A DNA stretch of 64,000 nucleotides from HGM04593 sp045657945. Lineage in GTDB: Bacteria > Bacteroidota > Bacteroidia > Bacteroidales > Bacteroidaceae. The notes under the pieces were generated by a model that saw only the letters and a program-made list of their open reading frames with translations, had not been told where the DNA came from and did no database searches. The number at the start of each line of letters is the position of its first letter. The stretch's first letter is position 1. Of this stretch, positions 30,769 to 39,372 are shown piece by piece. Both the position numbers and the translations under genes were made by a program. The stretch is taken from positions 1 through 64,000 of the forward strand of contig JAZOUB010000015.1 of NCBI GenBank assembly GCA_045657945.1, in the 5' to 3' direction.

Positions 30769-30798
30769 AGAAGGGGCGCTTTTGCAAGTGCCCCTTTG
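30769..30798 (-). terminator. Terminator after the ferredoxin gene
   Basis: On the minus strand AAGGGGC-A-CTT pairs with AAG-C-GCCCCTT across a GCAA loop, then CTTTATAT. It lies about 20 bases after the ferredoxin stop. The rest of 30619-30768 holds nothing convincing. Confidence 0.65.
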
Positions 30799-30816
30799 TT
30801 CTTTTGGATTCTGCGA

Positions 30817-30984
30817 TTAACCTTCGTGGATAGCCTCTGAAGGACAAACGCTTGCGCAACTACCGCAGTCGATGCACATCTCGGGATTGATTGAATACTT
30901 CTCACCCTCAGAAATTGCACCCTGAGGACACTCATCGATACATGTACCGCAAGCAACGCAGTCATCAGAAATTACATAAGCCAT
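30817..30984 (-). CDS. 2[4Fe-4S] ferredoxin
   Basis: A 55-residue electron carrier of the clostridial type. The eight cluster ligands are Cys9, 12, 15 and 19 (CVACGTCIDECP) and Cys37, 40, 43 and 47 (CIDCGSCASVCP). The start at 30984 (MAYVISDDC) is the normal family start; the open frame upstream of it is leader. It probably serves pyruvate:ferredoxin oxidoreductase, hydrogenase or Rnf-type partners elsewhere in the genome. Monocistronic. Confidence 0.96.
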   Translation of the reverse strand: MAYVISDDCVACGTCIDECPQGAISEGEKYSINPEMCIDCGSCASVCPSEAIHEG

Positions 30985-31130
30985 AGTTGTAATATTTAAA
31001 GTTTGTATTATCTGGATGCGAAGATAGTTCTTTTTGTGTACACACAAATAGCGCTTCGCTTTTTTAACTTTTTTTCACAGTTAAAAGATGCGATACTGCA
31101 AGTTGATTTTCTCCGCTCGGCAATATTTCG

Positions 31131-31138
31131 TATTTTTG
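31131..31138 (+). promoter_or_regulatory. -7 box of the acyl-ACP thioesterase gene
   Basis: TATTTTTG, a perfect -7 box, 49 bases before the ATG at 31187. A TTG at 31103-31105 is a few bases too far for an ideal -33 box. Confidence 0.5.
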
Positions 31139-31186
31139 CAACTGCAATTTGTTACATTATCAACAACGGCAAAGAGTATTTGTTCT

Positions 31187-31948
31187 ATGAACGAAAACAA
31201 GAAGATAGACAGTTTCCAATTCATGGCGGAGACATTCCTGACAGACGCGAAATGCCGTCTGCGCCCCACAACGCTATGTAACTACATGCTAAGCTGCGCT
31301 GGCCGCCATGTCGATGCACGCGGCATCGGCAGCACCACATCGCTTGGATGGGTGCTTGCACGCCTTGCCCTGCACATTGAGCACACTCCCGTGCGTGGCG
31401 ACAGGTTCCGCATTGAGACCTGGATACGCAATCTATACCATGGCTTTACCGACCGTTGCATAAGGGTTGTCAACGAAGAGGGGCAGGAGATTGCATCCAT
31501 GCTCGCTACATTTGCGATGATTAATCTCAATACACGCACTGCGGTGGACCTGAATGGCGACATAGGCCTGCGCCTTAACGAGTGTATGTTGCCCGATGAG
31601 CCATTGGCAATCAACCGAATACCGGCGATTAGCCGCACACCGGTTGAGGAGGTCACATTCAAGCGCCGCCCACATTACAGCGACATCGACTGCAACGGGC
31701 ACATGAACAGCATACGTTACCTGGATCATGTCCTTGATGCACTGCCAATAGAATATATCGACAGCCACAACCTCACCGACTTTGTCGCCGCATACATGAA
31801 GGAGGGTGACCGCGACGAAGAACTGTCGTTTGGAATAAAGGAGATTGCCCCCGATAATTTCCTGGTAAGGGTAAAGAAAGAGAACGGAGTACCGGCATCA
31901 AATTTTGAGCTGAAATTCAAACCGATAGAGGGACAAAAACATGAATGA
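31187..31948 (+). CDS. Acyl-ACP thioesterase
   Basis: A 253-residue double hot-dog thioesterase of the FatA/FatB-like bacterial family, releasing fatty acids from acyl carrier protein. The start at 31187 (MNENKKIDSFQFMAETFL) fits the -7 box; the open frame before it is not coding. Seen features are LGWVLARLALHIEHTPVRGDRFRIETWIRNLYHGFTDR in pieces along the first hot dog, and the second-domain motif DIDCNGHMNSIRYLDHVLD, where the Asp/Asn/His set corresponds to the active-site region. Monocistronic; a hairpin overlaps the stop codon. Confidence 0.9.
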   Translation: MNENKKIDSFQFMAETFLTDAKCRLRPTTLCNYMLSCAGRHVDARGIGSTTSLGWVLARLALHIEHTPVRGDRFRIETWIRNLYHGFTDRCIRVVNEEGQEIASMLATFAMINLNTRTAVDLNGDIGLRLNECMLPDEPLAINRIPAISRTPVEEVTFKRRPHYSDIDCNGHMNSIRYLDHVLDALPIEYIDSHNLTDFVAAYMKEGDRDEELSFGIKEIAPDNFLVRVKKENGVPASNFELKFKPIEGQKHE

Positions 31949-31967
31949 ACGACTGCTGTCGTTCATT
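31944..31967 (+). terminator. Terminator overlapping the thioesterase stop codon
   Basis: A 10-bp stem (AATGAACGAC / GTCGTTCATT, loop TGCT) includes the TGA stop at 31946-31948 and is followed by TCTGCTCTTTT. Confidence 0.65.
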
Positions 31968-32088
31968 TCTGCTCTTTTACATTAGTGGATGAATATAAAG
32001 ATGAAATTAAAGGCTTGCGCAGTACTTTAAAACGGAGTTTACTTGAGGTAAATGAGGATTTAAAGGACAAGCATAACGCAGAAAACTT

Positions 32089-32180
32089 ATGCAAATGAGT
32101 CAACGCAAAGTTTACTTTAGCGTTTTGCAACAAATGCAGCTAAGTTTGGAGCATCAAATTCACTTTTTAGTCATTCACTA
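32089..32180 (-). repeat. Post-stop structured repeat, diverged copy 3
   Basis: Resembles 1-132 (for example CAACGCAAAGTTTACTTTAGCG against AACGCAAAGCTCGCTTTAGCG, in pieces) and again lies directly after a minus-strand stop codon, here that of manC. The hairpin core is kept: AACGCTAAAG with CTTTGCGTT on the minus strand, loop changed. Confidence 0.7.
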
Positions 32181-33266
32181 TTATGCGAATTTGTCTCCTA
32201 CTTTAATCTTCGCATCATTCAGGAAACGCCTTACATCACCTTCACTGCCCTTGCGACAAATCATAAGCACATCGCCAGAATCTATCACTAACAAATCATC
32301 GACACCCTGCATTACAGCAAGTTTACCCTTGGGCAACATTACAACATTGTTGTTGCAGTCATACTTGAGGACACTGCTGTTCATTATCACATTACCGCAA
32401 TTATCCTTTGGTAAAAAGCCATAGAGGGTGTCCCATGTACCAATATCAGCCCAACCGAAAGAGCCCACACTGACATAGACATTGTCGGCACGCTCCATAA
32501 CATTCATATCTATCGAAGCGGTAGGAAACGATGTATATACCTCATAGGCACGTTTGCGACGTTGCTCGCGGTTAGGAATCTCGCGATAGATGGTCTCGAG
32601 TTCCTGCATCATATCGGGCAAGTGCTCGGACATGGAATCAATGATTGTCTGCACATTCCATATATATATACCCGTATTCCAGTAGAACTCACCACTCTCC
32701 ACAAAGACCTTCGCAAACTCGAGAGCCGGTTTCTCGGTGAATGTGCGTACCTTGTATATTGATTCACCGGCAGGAATTCCCTCGGCCTGTATGTAGCCGT
32801 AACGGATCTCGGGGCAGGTTGGCTTGATGCCGATAACTACAAGTTTATTATTCTCGGCCACAAAGTCGAGACCGCCCTTTATGAGCTCGGCAAACTTGGC
32901 CTCGTTGAGCACAAGTTGGTCACTCTGTGCAACCACTATATTTGCCTTTGGATTCAGCTGGCGTATGTGGCAGGCAAGGTTGGCTATGCTTGGGGCCGTG
33001 CCACGGAAGACTGGTTCGCACACTACTTGCTGGTCCTTGATCTCGGGGAGTTGCTTTTTAACGATTGACTTATAGCCTACATTGGTGGAGATGATTATAT
33101 TCTCGCGAGGCACAATTTGCGAATAACGCTCAAATGTCTGCTGCAACAATGTCTTGCCACAGCCAAGTGGGTCCTGAAACTGTTTCGGGAAAGCCTTGCG
33201 GCTCATTGGCCAAAGGCGTGTACCCTGACCACCGGCCATTATTACGCAATAACTGTTCTTGTCCAT
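32181..33266 (-). CDS. manC: Mannose-1-phosphate guanylyltransferase
   Basis: A 361-residue cytoplasmic nucleotidyltransferase making GDP-mannose for capsule, LPS or GDP-fucose. Signature loop IMAGGQGTRLWPMSRKAFPKQF at the N-terminus, VVAQSDQLV (sugar nucleotide site), FTEKP and the PTASIDMNVMERADNVYV segment. It is the single-domain form, without the C-terminal cupin isomerase part found in bifunctional ManC. The start at 33266 has AAAGG nine bases upstream; an ATG at 33272 is also in frame. The gene stands alone, with the post-stop repeat behind it. Confidence 0.93.
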   Translation of the reverse strand: MDKNSYCVIMAGGQGTRLWPMSRKAFPKQFQDPLGCGKTLLQQTFERYSQIVPRENIIISTNVGYKSIVKKQLPEIKDQQVVCEPVFRGTAPSIANLACHIRQLNPKANIVVAQSDQLVLNEAKFAELIKGGLDFVAENNKLVVIGIKPTCPEIRYGYIQAEGIPAGESIYKVRTFTEKPALEFAKVFVESGEFYWNTGIYIWNVQTIIDSMSEHLPDMMQELETIYREIPNREQRRKRAYEVYTSFPTASIDMNVMERADNVYVSVGSFGWADIGTWDTLYGFLPKDNCGNVIMNSSVLKYDCNNNVVMLPKGKLAVMQGVDDLLVIDSGDVLMICRKGSEGDVRRFLNDAKIKVGDKFA

Positions 33267-33352
33267 AATCATCAACCTTTTACTTTCACAACGCGAGTAT
33301 AATATTTTTATTGCAGAATAAAAAGCATTTTAAGTTTATTTGGCATAAAAAA

Positions 33353-33382
33353 ACTGGTGGTGACAAATTTGTCACCACCAGT
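33353..33382 (-). terminator. Terminator of purB-rluB-asnS
   Basis: A perfect 30-base palindrome with 15-base arms (ACTGGTGGTGACAAA and its complement), followed on the minus strand by T7. Confidence 0.92.
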
Positions 33383-33400
33383 AATATAAAGAAGTTCTGC

Positions 33401-34804
33401 TTAGAATTCGGCATTATTGGGTGTTCTTGGGAAAGGTATCACATCGCGGATGTTCGACATACCTGTCACGAAGAGCAACAGACGCTCGAAACCAAGGCCG
33501 AAACCTGAGTGAGGACAAGAACCATAGCGGCGTGTATCGAGATACCACCACATATCCTTCATTGGAATGTTCATCTCCTCGATACGGGTGAGAAGCTTGT
33601 TGTAGTCGGCCTCACGCTCTGAACCGCCGATGATTTCGCCAATTTTTGGGAAGAGGACATCCATAGCGCGTACTGTCTTGCCATCCTCGTTCAGTTTCAT
33701 GTAGAATGCCTTGATATCCTTTGGATAGTCTGTGAGGATTACAGGACGCTTGAAGTGTGTCTCTACAAGGTAACGCTCGTGCTCCGAAGCGAGGTCAACA
33801 CCCCAATATACAGGGAACTCGAACTTGTGGCCTGCAGCGACTGCATCCTCAAGGATCTTGATACCGTCGGTGTAGCTCAAGCGAACGAACTCTGTGTTCA
33901 CGATTGAGCGGAGACGCTCGATGAGTTCCTTGTCGAACATGTTGTTGAGGAATGTGATATCCTCCATGCAGTTGTCGAGAGCCCACTGTACGCAGTACTT
34001 GATGAACTCCTCGGCAAGTTCCATATTGTCGAAGATGTCGTTGAACGCAACCTCGGGCTCAATCATCCAGAACTCGGCAAGGTGACGTGGGGTATTTGAA
34101 TTCTCGGCACGGAAGGTAGGACCGAAGGTGTAGATCGAGCCAAGTGCTGTTGCTGCCAACTCACCCTCGAGCTGACCAGACACTGTAAGGCTTGCCTGCT
34201 TGCCAAAGAAATCGTTGTCATAGATGATGCTGCCGTTCTCGTCCTTCTTGAGGTCGTAGAGGTTCATTGTTGTAACCTGGAACATCTGGCCTGCACCCTC
34301 ACAGTCCGATGCTGTGATAAGTGGGGTGTGGAAATAGTAGAAGCCCTTGTCGTGGAAGAACTTGTGGATAGCGTATGCCATGTTGTGGCGGATGCGGAAC
34401 ACAGCACCGAAAGTGTTTGTGCGTGGACGCAAGTGAGCCACTGTACGCATGAACTCCATTGTCTGACCTTTCTTCTGCAATGGGTAGGTGTTGTCGCAAG
34501 CACCGAGCAACTCAATCTCTGTTGCCTGGATCTCGACAGACTGTCCGCCACCGATTGACTCCACGAGCATACCGTTAACGCTCAAGCAAGCGCCTGTGGT
34601 GAACTGCTTCACGAACTCCTCGTCGAACTTGTCGATGTCAATTACAACCTGAACATTATTGATAGTAGAACCGTCGTTAAGTGCCACAAAGGCTACCTGT
34701 TTGCTACTGCGGCGTGTTCTCACCCAGCCTCTTACATTTACCTCAACACCGGCCTGACCGTTCTTGAGCAGGTCGGAAATTCTTGTTCGTTTTATCGGTT
34801 TCAT
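33401..34804 (-). CDS. asnS: Asparaginyl-tRNA synthetase
   Basis: A 467-residue class IIb synthetase charging tRNA-Asn. N-terminal OB anticodon-binding domain (VNVRGWVRTRRSSKQVAFVALNDG), then the class II core with motif 2 (FRAENSNTPRHLAEFWMIEPE) and motif 3 (GFGLGFERLLLFV). Length is standard. It starts 18 bases after rluB and ends the purB-rluB-asnS transcript before a strong terminator. Confidence 0.97.
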   Translation of the reverse strand: MKPIKRTRISDLLKNGQAGVEVNVRGWVRTRRSSKQVAFVALNDGSTINNVQVVIDIDKFDEEFVKQFTTGACLSVNGMLVESIGGGQSVEIQATEIELLGACDNTYPLQKKGQTMEFMRTVAHLRPRTNTFGAVFRIRHNMAYAIHKFFHDKGFYYFHTPLITASDCEGAGQMFQVTTMNLYDLKKDENGSIIYDNDFFGKQASLTVSGQLEGELAATALGSIYTFGPTFRAENSNTPRHLAEFWMIEPEVAFNDIFDNMELAEEFIKYCVQWALDNCMEDITFLNNMFDKELIERLRSIVNTEFVRLSYTDGIKILEDAVAAGHKFEFPVYWGVDLASEHERYLVETHFKRPVILTDYPKDIKAFYMKLNEDGKTVRAMDVLFPKIGEIIGGSEREADYNKLLTRIEEMNIPMKDMWWYLDTRRYGSCPHSGFGLGFERLLLFVTGMSNIRDVIPFPRTPNNAEF

Positions 34805-34822
34805 TGTATATATCTTTTTTCT

Positions 34823-36055
34823 TTATTCGTAAGCACCCATGCGGAGCATATTGATTTCTTTATCGGTAAGATAGCGCCAGTCGCCACGGCGAAGGTTCTT
34901 CTTGGTGAGACCTGCGAAAAGCACGCGGTCGAGCTTGTTCACACGATAACCAAGGTGCTCGAGCATACGGCGGACGATACGGTTCTTGCCAGAGTGGATT
35001 TCGATACCGATCTGTGAACGGTCGGCCTCGTTTACATAAGAAACCTCGTCGGCATATACACGGCCATCCTCAAGTTCAATACCGTTTACAAGGAGATCCA
35101 TGTCGGACATTGCAACGTTCTTGTCGCAGGTAACATGATATATCTTCTTCTTCATAAACTTGGGGTGTGTGAGCTTTGCAGCCATGTCGCCATCATTGGT
35201 AAGGAGCAGCACACCTGTTGTATTGCGGTCGAGACGGCCTACAGGATAAATTCTCTCCTTGCCGATGCCACGAAGACAGTCGAGCACTGTCTTGCGCTCC
35301 TGTGGATCGTCAACAGTTGTAACGCAATCCTTTGGCTTGTTCAGGAGAACATATACCTTGCGCTCGGGGTTGATGCGCTCGCTGTTGAAGCGCACATCAT
35401 CGGTCGGAACTACCTTTACACCCAACTCGGTCACGATTTCGCCATTAACGGTGATAAGACCGGCCTCGATGTAGTTGTCGGCCTCGCGGCGTGAGCAGAT
35501 TCCTGCATTTGCAAGATACTTGTTCAAGCGAACAGGTGCATTAGGATCAAGTGTTGCCTCTTTGTAGGCAGCACGCTTCTTTGCGCTGTATTTTGCACTT
35601 GGGTCGTATGCACCCTTGCGGTTGCCCTTATTGCCGTATTGTGGACGCTGACCTGACTGATATTTGTTTGCAAACGGTTTCTCGCCATTATTATTCTCGG
35701 CATTGTAACCGCCACGATAACCACCCTTATTATAGCCGCCACGGCCTACAGACTGAACCTCATTGCCATAACGTGGCTCAAAATCGCCACCACGGCCGTT
35801 TCTTTCATTGTTGTTGAAACGGTTTGGAGTATTCTCGTTATTATAACGCTTGTACTGCTTGTAACGGCCGAATTCTGCGCCGTTATTATTGTCCTCACGG
35901 TTCACTCTCTTGTACTGAGGACGCTCCTCACTCTTGTTAAAACGCGGGCGAGACTTCAATCTGTTGTCGCCATCGAAGTTCGGGTTGAAAGATGATCTTC
36001 CTCTGTTTCCACGAGGATTTGAATTACCCGAAAAACTGTCTTTATAATTACTCAT
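34823..36055 (-). CDS. rluB: rRNA pseudouridine synthase with Asn/Arg/Gly-rich N-terminal extension
   Basis: A 410-residue enzyme of the RsuA/RluB/E/F family. The S4 RNA-binding domain is at about 176-235 (VRLNKYLANAGICSRREADNYIE) and the catalytic domain follows, with the active Asp in GRLDRNTTGVLLLTNDGD. Residues 1-170 are a low-complexity extension of Asn, Arg, Gly, Tyr and Lys with RGG-like pieces (GRGGDFEPRYGN, GRGGYNKGGYRGGYN), probably disordered and RNA-binding; Bacteroidales members often have such tails. Which of 23S U2605 or 16S U516 it modifies cannot be told from sequence; RluB is the likelier. Located between purB and asnS in one transcript. Confidence 0.88.
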   Translation of the reverse strand: MSNYKDSFSGNSNPRGNRGRSSFNPNFDGDNRLKSRPRFNKSEERPQYKRVNREDNNNGAEFGRYKQYKRYNNENTPNRFNNNERNGRGGDFEPRYGNEVQSVGRGGYNKGGYRGGYNAENNNGEKPFANKYQSGQRPQYGNKGNRKGAYDPSAKYSAKKRAAYKEATLDPNAPVRLNKYLANAGICSRREADNYIEAGLITVNGEIVTELGVKVVPTDDVRFNSERINPERKVYVLLNKPKDCVTTVDDPQERKTVLDCLRGIGKERIYPVGRLDRNTTGVLLLTNDGDMAAKLTHPKFMKKKIYHVTCDKNVAMSDMDLLVNGIELEDGRVYADEVSYVNEADRSQIGIEIHSGKNRIVRRMLEHLGYRVNKLDRVLFAGLTKKNLRRGDWRYLTDKEINMLRMGAYE

Positions 36056-36092
36056 CGAAAAAATATTTTACGAACCTCACGGTCCAAATTAT

Positions 36093-37439
36093 TTACAAGC
36101 CTGTATATGTGTGTGGTGTTATTGCACGAAGTTCTTCCTTTACACTCTCGGAAACATCGAGACCATCGATGAACTGAAGGAGTGTATTCTGGTTGATACC
36201 CTCGTTGGTGCGTGTCAAGGCCTTGAGTGCCTCGTATGGGTTAGGATAAGCTTCGCGGCGCAGGATTGTCTGTATTCCCTCGGCACAAACGCTCCAACAA
36301 TTGTCGAGTTCATTGTATATTGCCTCTTCGTTGAGCAAAAGTTTGCGCAAGCCGACAAGCGAGCTCTTGATGGCAATGAGCATGTGGCTCATAGGCACAC
36401 CAACATTGCGGAGCACTGTAGAGTCGGTAAGGTCACGCTGCAAACGAGAAATTGGCAACTTCATTGAGAGATGGTCGAGAATAGCATTTGCTATACCAAG
36501 GTTACCCTCGCTGTTCTCAAAGTCAATTGGGTTCACCTTGTGAGGCATTGCGCTTGAGCCTACCTCGCCGGCCTTGATCTTCTGCTTGAAGAACTCGTTG
36601 GAAATGTACTGCCAGAAGTCTTTGTCCATATCCATTATGATGATATTGATGCGGCGCATTGCATCGAACAATGCCGCAAGATTGTCATAGTTTGAAATCT
36701 GTGTGGTGTACTGCTCACGCTGCAGGCCAAGGGTCTCACTCACGAACTTGTTTGCGAATGCCTTCCAGTCGATGCCAGGATATGCAACGCGGTGTGCATT
36801 GAAGTTACCAGTCGCGCCACCGAACTTTGCAGAGATAGGGCAACGCTTGAGCTCTGCGAGCTGTGCCTCCAGACGGTACACGAACACCATCACCTCCTTG
36901 CCTAGACGGGTTGGAGATGCAGGCTGGCCGTGTGTACGCGCAAGCATTGGAATCTCGGCCCATGCCTCGGCATAGCTCTTGAGCTGAGCAATGAGTTCTT
37001 CAATCATTGGATAGTATACCTCATCGAGAGCATCCTTGATTGAACGGGGAACAGATGTATTGTTGATATCCTGTGAAGTCAGACCAAAGTGGATGAACTC
37101 TTTGCATGCATCAAGACCGCCGATTGCATCGAACTGCTCCTTGATGAAGTACTCAACAGCCTTGACATCGTGGTTTGTTACCTTCTCAATCTCCTTTACG
37201 CGGTTCGCGTTCTCCAGTGTAAAGTTGGAGTATATCTCGCGAAAGCGTGGGAACAAAGCCTTATCTACAGCAGCAAGCTGTGGTATCGGCAACTCGCACA
37301 AAGCGATGAAATACTCAATTTCCACGAATACTCGGTACTTGATGAGAGCAAACTCTGAGAAATAACCGGCCAAAGGCTCTGCCTTGCCCCTGTAGCGTCC
37401 GTCAACAGGAGAGATGGCTGTCAAAATATTCAATTCCAT
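36093..37439 (-). CDS. purB: Adenylosuccinate lyase
   Basis: A 448-residue cytoplasmic enzyme of the fumarase/aspartase superfamily, acting twice in purine synthesis (SAICAR and adenylosuccinate cleavage). N-terminal SPVDGRYRGKAEPL is of the E. coli-like long form, and the signature SSAMPHKVNPIDFENSEGN carries the flexible catalytic loop. First gene of purB-rluB-asnS; a -7 box lies at 37469-37476. Confidence 0.97.
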   Translation of the reverse strand: MELNILTAISPVDGRYRGKAEPLAGYFSEFALIKYRVFVEIEYFIALCELPIPQLAAVDKALFPRFREIYSNFTLENANRVKEIEKVTNHDVKAVEYFIKEQFDAIGGLDACKEFIHFGLTSQDINNTSVPRSIKDALDEVYYPMIEELIAQLKSYAEAWAEIPMLARTHGQPASPTRLGKEVMVFVYRLEAQLAELKRCPISAKFGGATGNFNAHRVAYPGIDWKAFANKFVSETLGLQREQYTTQISNYDNLAALFDAMRRINIIIMDMDKDFWQYISNEFFKQKIKAGEVGSSAMPHKVNPIDFENSEGNLGIANAILDHLSMKLPISRLQRDLTDSTVLRNVGVPMSHMLIAIKSSLVGLRKLLLNEEAIYNELDNCWSVCAEGIQTILRREAYPNPYEALKALTRTNEGINQNTLLQFIDGLDVSESVKEELRAITPHTYTGL

Positions 37440-37468
37440 TATTTTGTGTATATAATAATTTTAAAGTA

Positions 37469-37476
37469 CAAAAATA
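37469..37476 (-). promoter_or_regulatory. -7 box of purB
   Basis: Minus-strand TATTTTTG, a perfect -7 match, 30 bases before the purB ATG. No -33 element is clear. Confidence 0.5.
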
Positions 37477-37609
37477 GCACTTTTTAGGCATAAACACCTA
37501 ATATATAGATAAAGTTTACAAAAAATAAACATTTATTGCGGTTACAACAAACAAACCCCTCGCAAAAGGGCAAAAAAATAACCTACGCTTTGCGCAGGCC
37601 TTGTCGTTG

Positions 37610-37684
37610 TGGACGTTGACGGATTCGAACCGCCGACCCTCTGCTTGTAAGGCAGATGCTCTAAACCAGCTGAGCTAAACGTCC
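37610..37684 (-). tRNA. tRNA-Val (anticodon TAC), copy 1
   Basis: A complete cloverleaf on the minus strand: acceptor GGACGTT, D arm GCTCAGCTGGTTTAGAGC, anticodon arm CTGCC-TTACAAG-CAG region with anticodon TAC, T arm CGGCGGTTCGAATCCG. The 3' CCA is not encoded. Its mature sequence is identical to that of the second copy 14 bases away. Confidence 0.96.
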
Positions 37685-37698
37685 GATAAAAAGTTTTG

Positions 37699-37773
37699 TG
37701 GACGTTGACGGATTCGAACCGCCGACCCTCTGCTTGTAAGGCAGATGCTCTAAACCAGCTGAGCTAAACGTCC
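37699..37773 (-). tRNA. tRNA-Val (anticodon TAC), copy 2
   Basis: Identical in mature sequence to the copy at 37610-37684. This copy is upstream in transcription; the two are separated by only 14 bases and are probably cut from one precursor. Confidence 0.96.
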
Positions 37774-37910
37774 AAAATGTCGCAACCGTTTCTCAATTGC
37801 GATGCAAAAGTACATCAAATAATTTCAACCACCAAATTTTTCGGCGTTTATTTTTGTAAAACCCTGAATTTTCTTTTACAAACCACAAAAACGCCCGCTC
37901 CCGCTACATA

Positions 37911-37944
37911 TAAAAAAATTGAGCAGGCTATATGCCTGCTCAAT
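37911..37944 (-). terminator. Terminator after the OmpA-family gene
   Basis: An 11-bp perfect stem (ATTGAGCAGGC / GCCTGCTCAAT, loop of 5) followed on the minus strand by T7, 23 bases after the stop codon. Confidence 0.9.
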
Positions 37945-37966
37945 CATTATATTGCTCAATCAATAA

Positions 37967-39124
37967 TTATTCAGCAACAGTGATAACCGCGCGACGGTTG
38001 AGCATACGCTCCTTGTACTCCTCAGACTCACCGCCTGCAACAACCTCAACCTCAACGCCATAGCTTCTGATGATCTCAGCAACAGCCTCAGCACGTTTTG
38101 TTGACAACTTGTTGTTGTACTCGTTTGAACCTACCTTGTCGGCGAAACCAACAACCTTAACCTTAACGCCAGCAGCCTTAGCAGCCTCTGCATAAGCCTT
38201 GATGTTCAACTCCTCTTTCTTAGAAGCGATCTTGTGAGAATCGAATGCAAAGAAGATAGACTCAGAAACGCTGATTGGCTTAACCTTGCTCAACTCCTCA
38301 ACCTTACCCTCGAGAGCCTTGTTTGCATCCTCAAGAGCCTTGATCTGGTTCTGCTTCTCCTTGTTAGCAGCCAAAGCGTCGTCAAGCTGACCCTGGAGAC
38401 CGTCGATCATACCACCGTAGATAGCCTGGAGAGCATCAACATCGGGTGCATTATCCCAACCACACTTGCCGAGGTCACAAGAAACACCGACAGTTGCAGT
38501 CCACATCATATCATGGCCGCTCCAACCTGGGATGCTACTGAAACCGTTACGGAAGAAAGCACCAGCGAGTTCAAGGTTGATAGCCCAACGCTTAGACACA
38601 TGCCATGAGTTGATAATACCATAGTTTGCAGAAAGTGAACCGGTAAAAGCACCTGAAGTCATGCTGTTTTCGTTATCAGTGTCAAAGCCGTGACGACCAG
38701 CCCAACCAACACCGACATAAGGAGTAATTTCCCAGATGCGACCCTGCTTGTAACCAAGGATAAGGTTACGCAAGTTGAACATTGCATCAAAGTGGAAGTT
38801 CATGAATGCTGCGTGATCGAGTTCCTTGTATGTCTGGATATTCAGACCACGGTAAGCGATTCTCCAACCGAAGCCAGGAGTGTGCCATTTACCTACATAA
38901 ACATCAAGAGCAGGAGACATGTGATCAAAGATTGTCTCACCGTTCATAAACACGCCGTTGTAGAAGTTTACACCGCCGTTAACACCTACAAACCAGTTGC
39001 TGCCGAAGCTGTTTGTCACTACCGACTTAGACTTGGTAGGAACTACGACCTCGCTAACAGTCTCCTGAGCTGTAGAGAACATTGCGAAACTGGCAAGAGC
39101 CAGTGAAATCATAAATTTTTTCAT
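37967..39124 (-). CDS. OmpA-family outer-membrane protein
   Basis: A 385-residue major outer-membrane protein. Signal peptide MKKFMISLALASFAMFSTAQ, an eight-strand-type barrel (about residues 40-225, SNWFVGVNGGVNFYNGVFM ... MWTATVGVSCDLG), a short coiled coil (EKQNQIKALEDANKALEGKVEEL) and a C-terminal OmpA peptidoglycan-binding domain (SIFFAFDSHKIASKKEEL, VVGFADKVGSNEYNNKLSTKRAEAV, RMLNRRAVITV). It anchors the outer membrane to peptidoglycan. A full promoter 145-177 bases upstream gives a long leader of about 138 nt, common for abundant OMP genes and a possible site of post-transcriptional control. Confidence 0.94.
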   Translation of the reverse strand: MKKFMISLALASFAMFSTAQETVSEVVVPTKSKSVVTNSFGSNWFVGVNGGVNFYNGVFMNGETIFDHMSPALDVYVGKWHTPGFGWRIAYRGLNIQTYKELDHAAFMNFHFDAMFNLRNLILGYKQGRIWEITPYVGVGWAGRHGFDTDNENSMTSGAFTGSLSANYGIINSWHVSKRWAINLELAGAFFRNGFSSIPGWSGHDMMWTATVGVSCDLGKCGWDNAPDVDALQAIYGGMIDGLQGQLDDALAANKEKQNQIKALEDANKALEGKVEELSKVKPISVSESIFFAFDSHKIASKKEELNIKAYAEAAKAAGVKVKVVGFADKVGSNEYNNKLSTKRAEAVAEIIRSYGVEVEVVAGGESEEYKERMLNRRAVITVAE

Positions 39125-39268
39125 ACTTAAAACTAATTAGATTTATATATAAATACCTATTTTACAAAACCTGCATACTAATAAACATACAACTCATTGT
39201 AATGTTTTCATTGGCAAATCTGCCACCGTGACAAGCAGACACAGTTACAGTCTTTATCCAATTATTTG

Positions 39269-39301
39269 CAAAATTACACTTTTTTCACAAGTTAAAACAA
39301 A
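39269..39301 (-). promoter_or_regulatory. Promoter of the OmpA-family gene
   Basis: Minus-strand -7 TAATTTTG (39269-39276) and -33 TTTG (39298-39301), 21 bases apart. Predicted start near 39262. The remainder of 39125-39372 is AT-rich leader and spacer without a gene. Confidence 0.65.
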
Positions 39302-39372
39302 CTTGAAATATATTTAGGCCTTGATTTAACTTTTTTTAACTCTTTAAGCTGTAAACAATTCAATCGAAGACT

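Noticed and set aside
30623..30820. 65-codon plus-strand frame before the ferredoxin gene
   Set aside because: No domain, no promoter, and it runs over the ferredoxin terminator.
34823..36055. rluB N-terminal extension as a separate gene or wrong start
   Set aside because: The frame is continuous, there is no internal start with better context before the S4 domain, and low-complexity tails are known in this family in Bacteroidales.
37610..37773. Direct repeat of about 75 bases as a mobile-element or attachment site
   Set aside because: Both copies fold as complete tRNA-Val genes; no integrase or element lies between or beside them.
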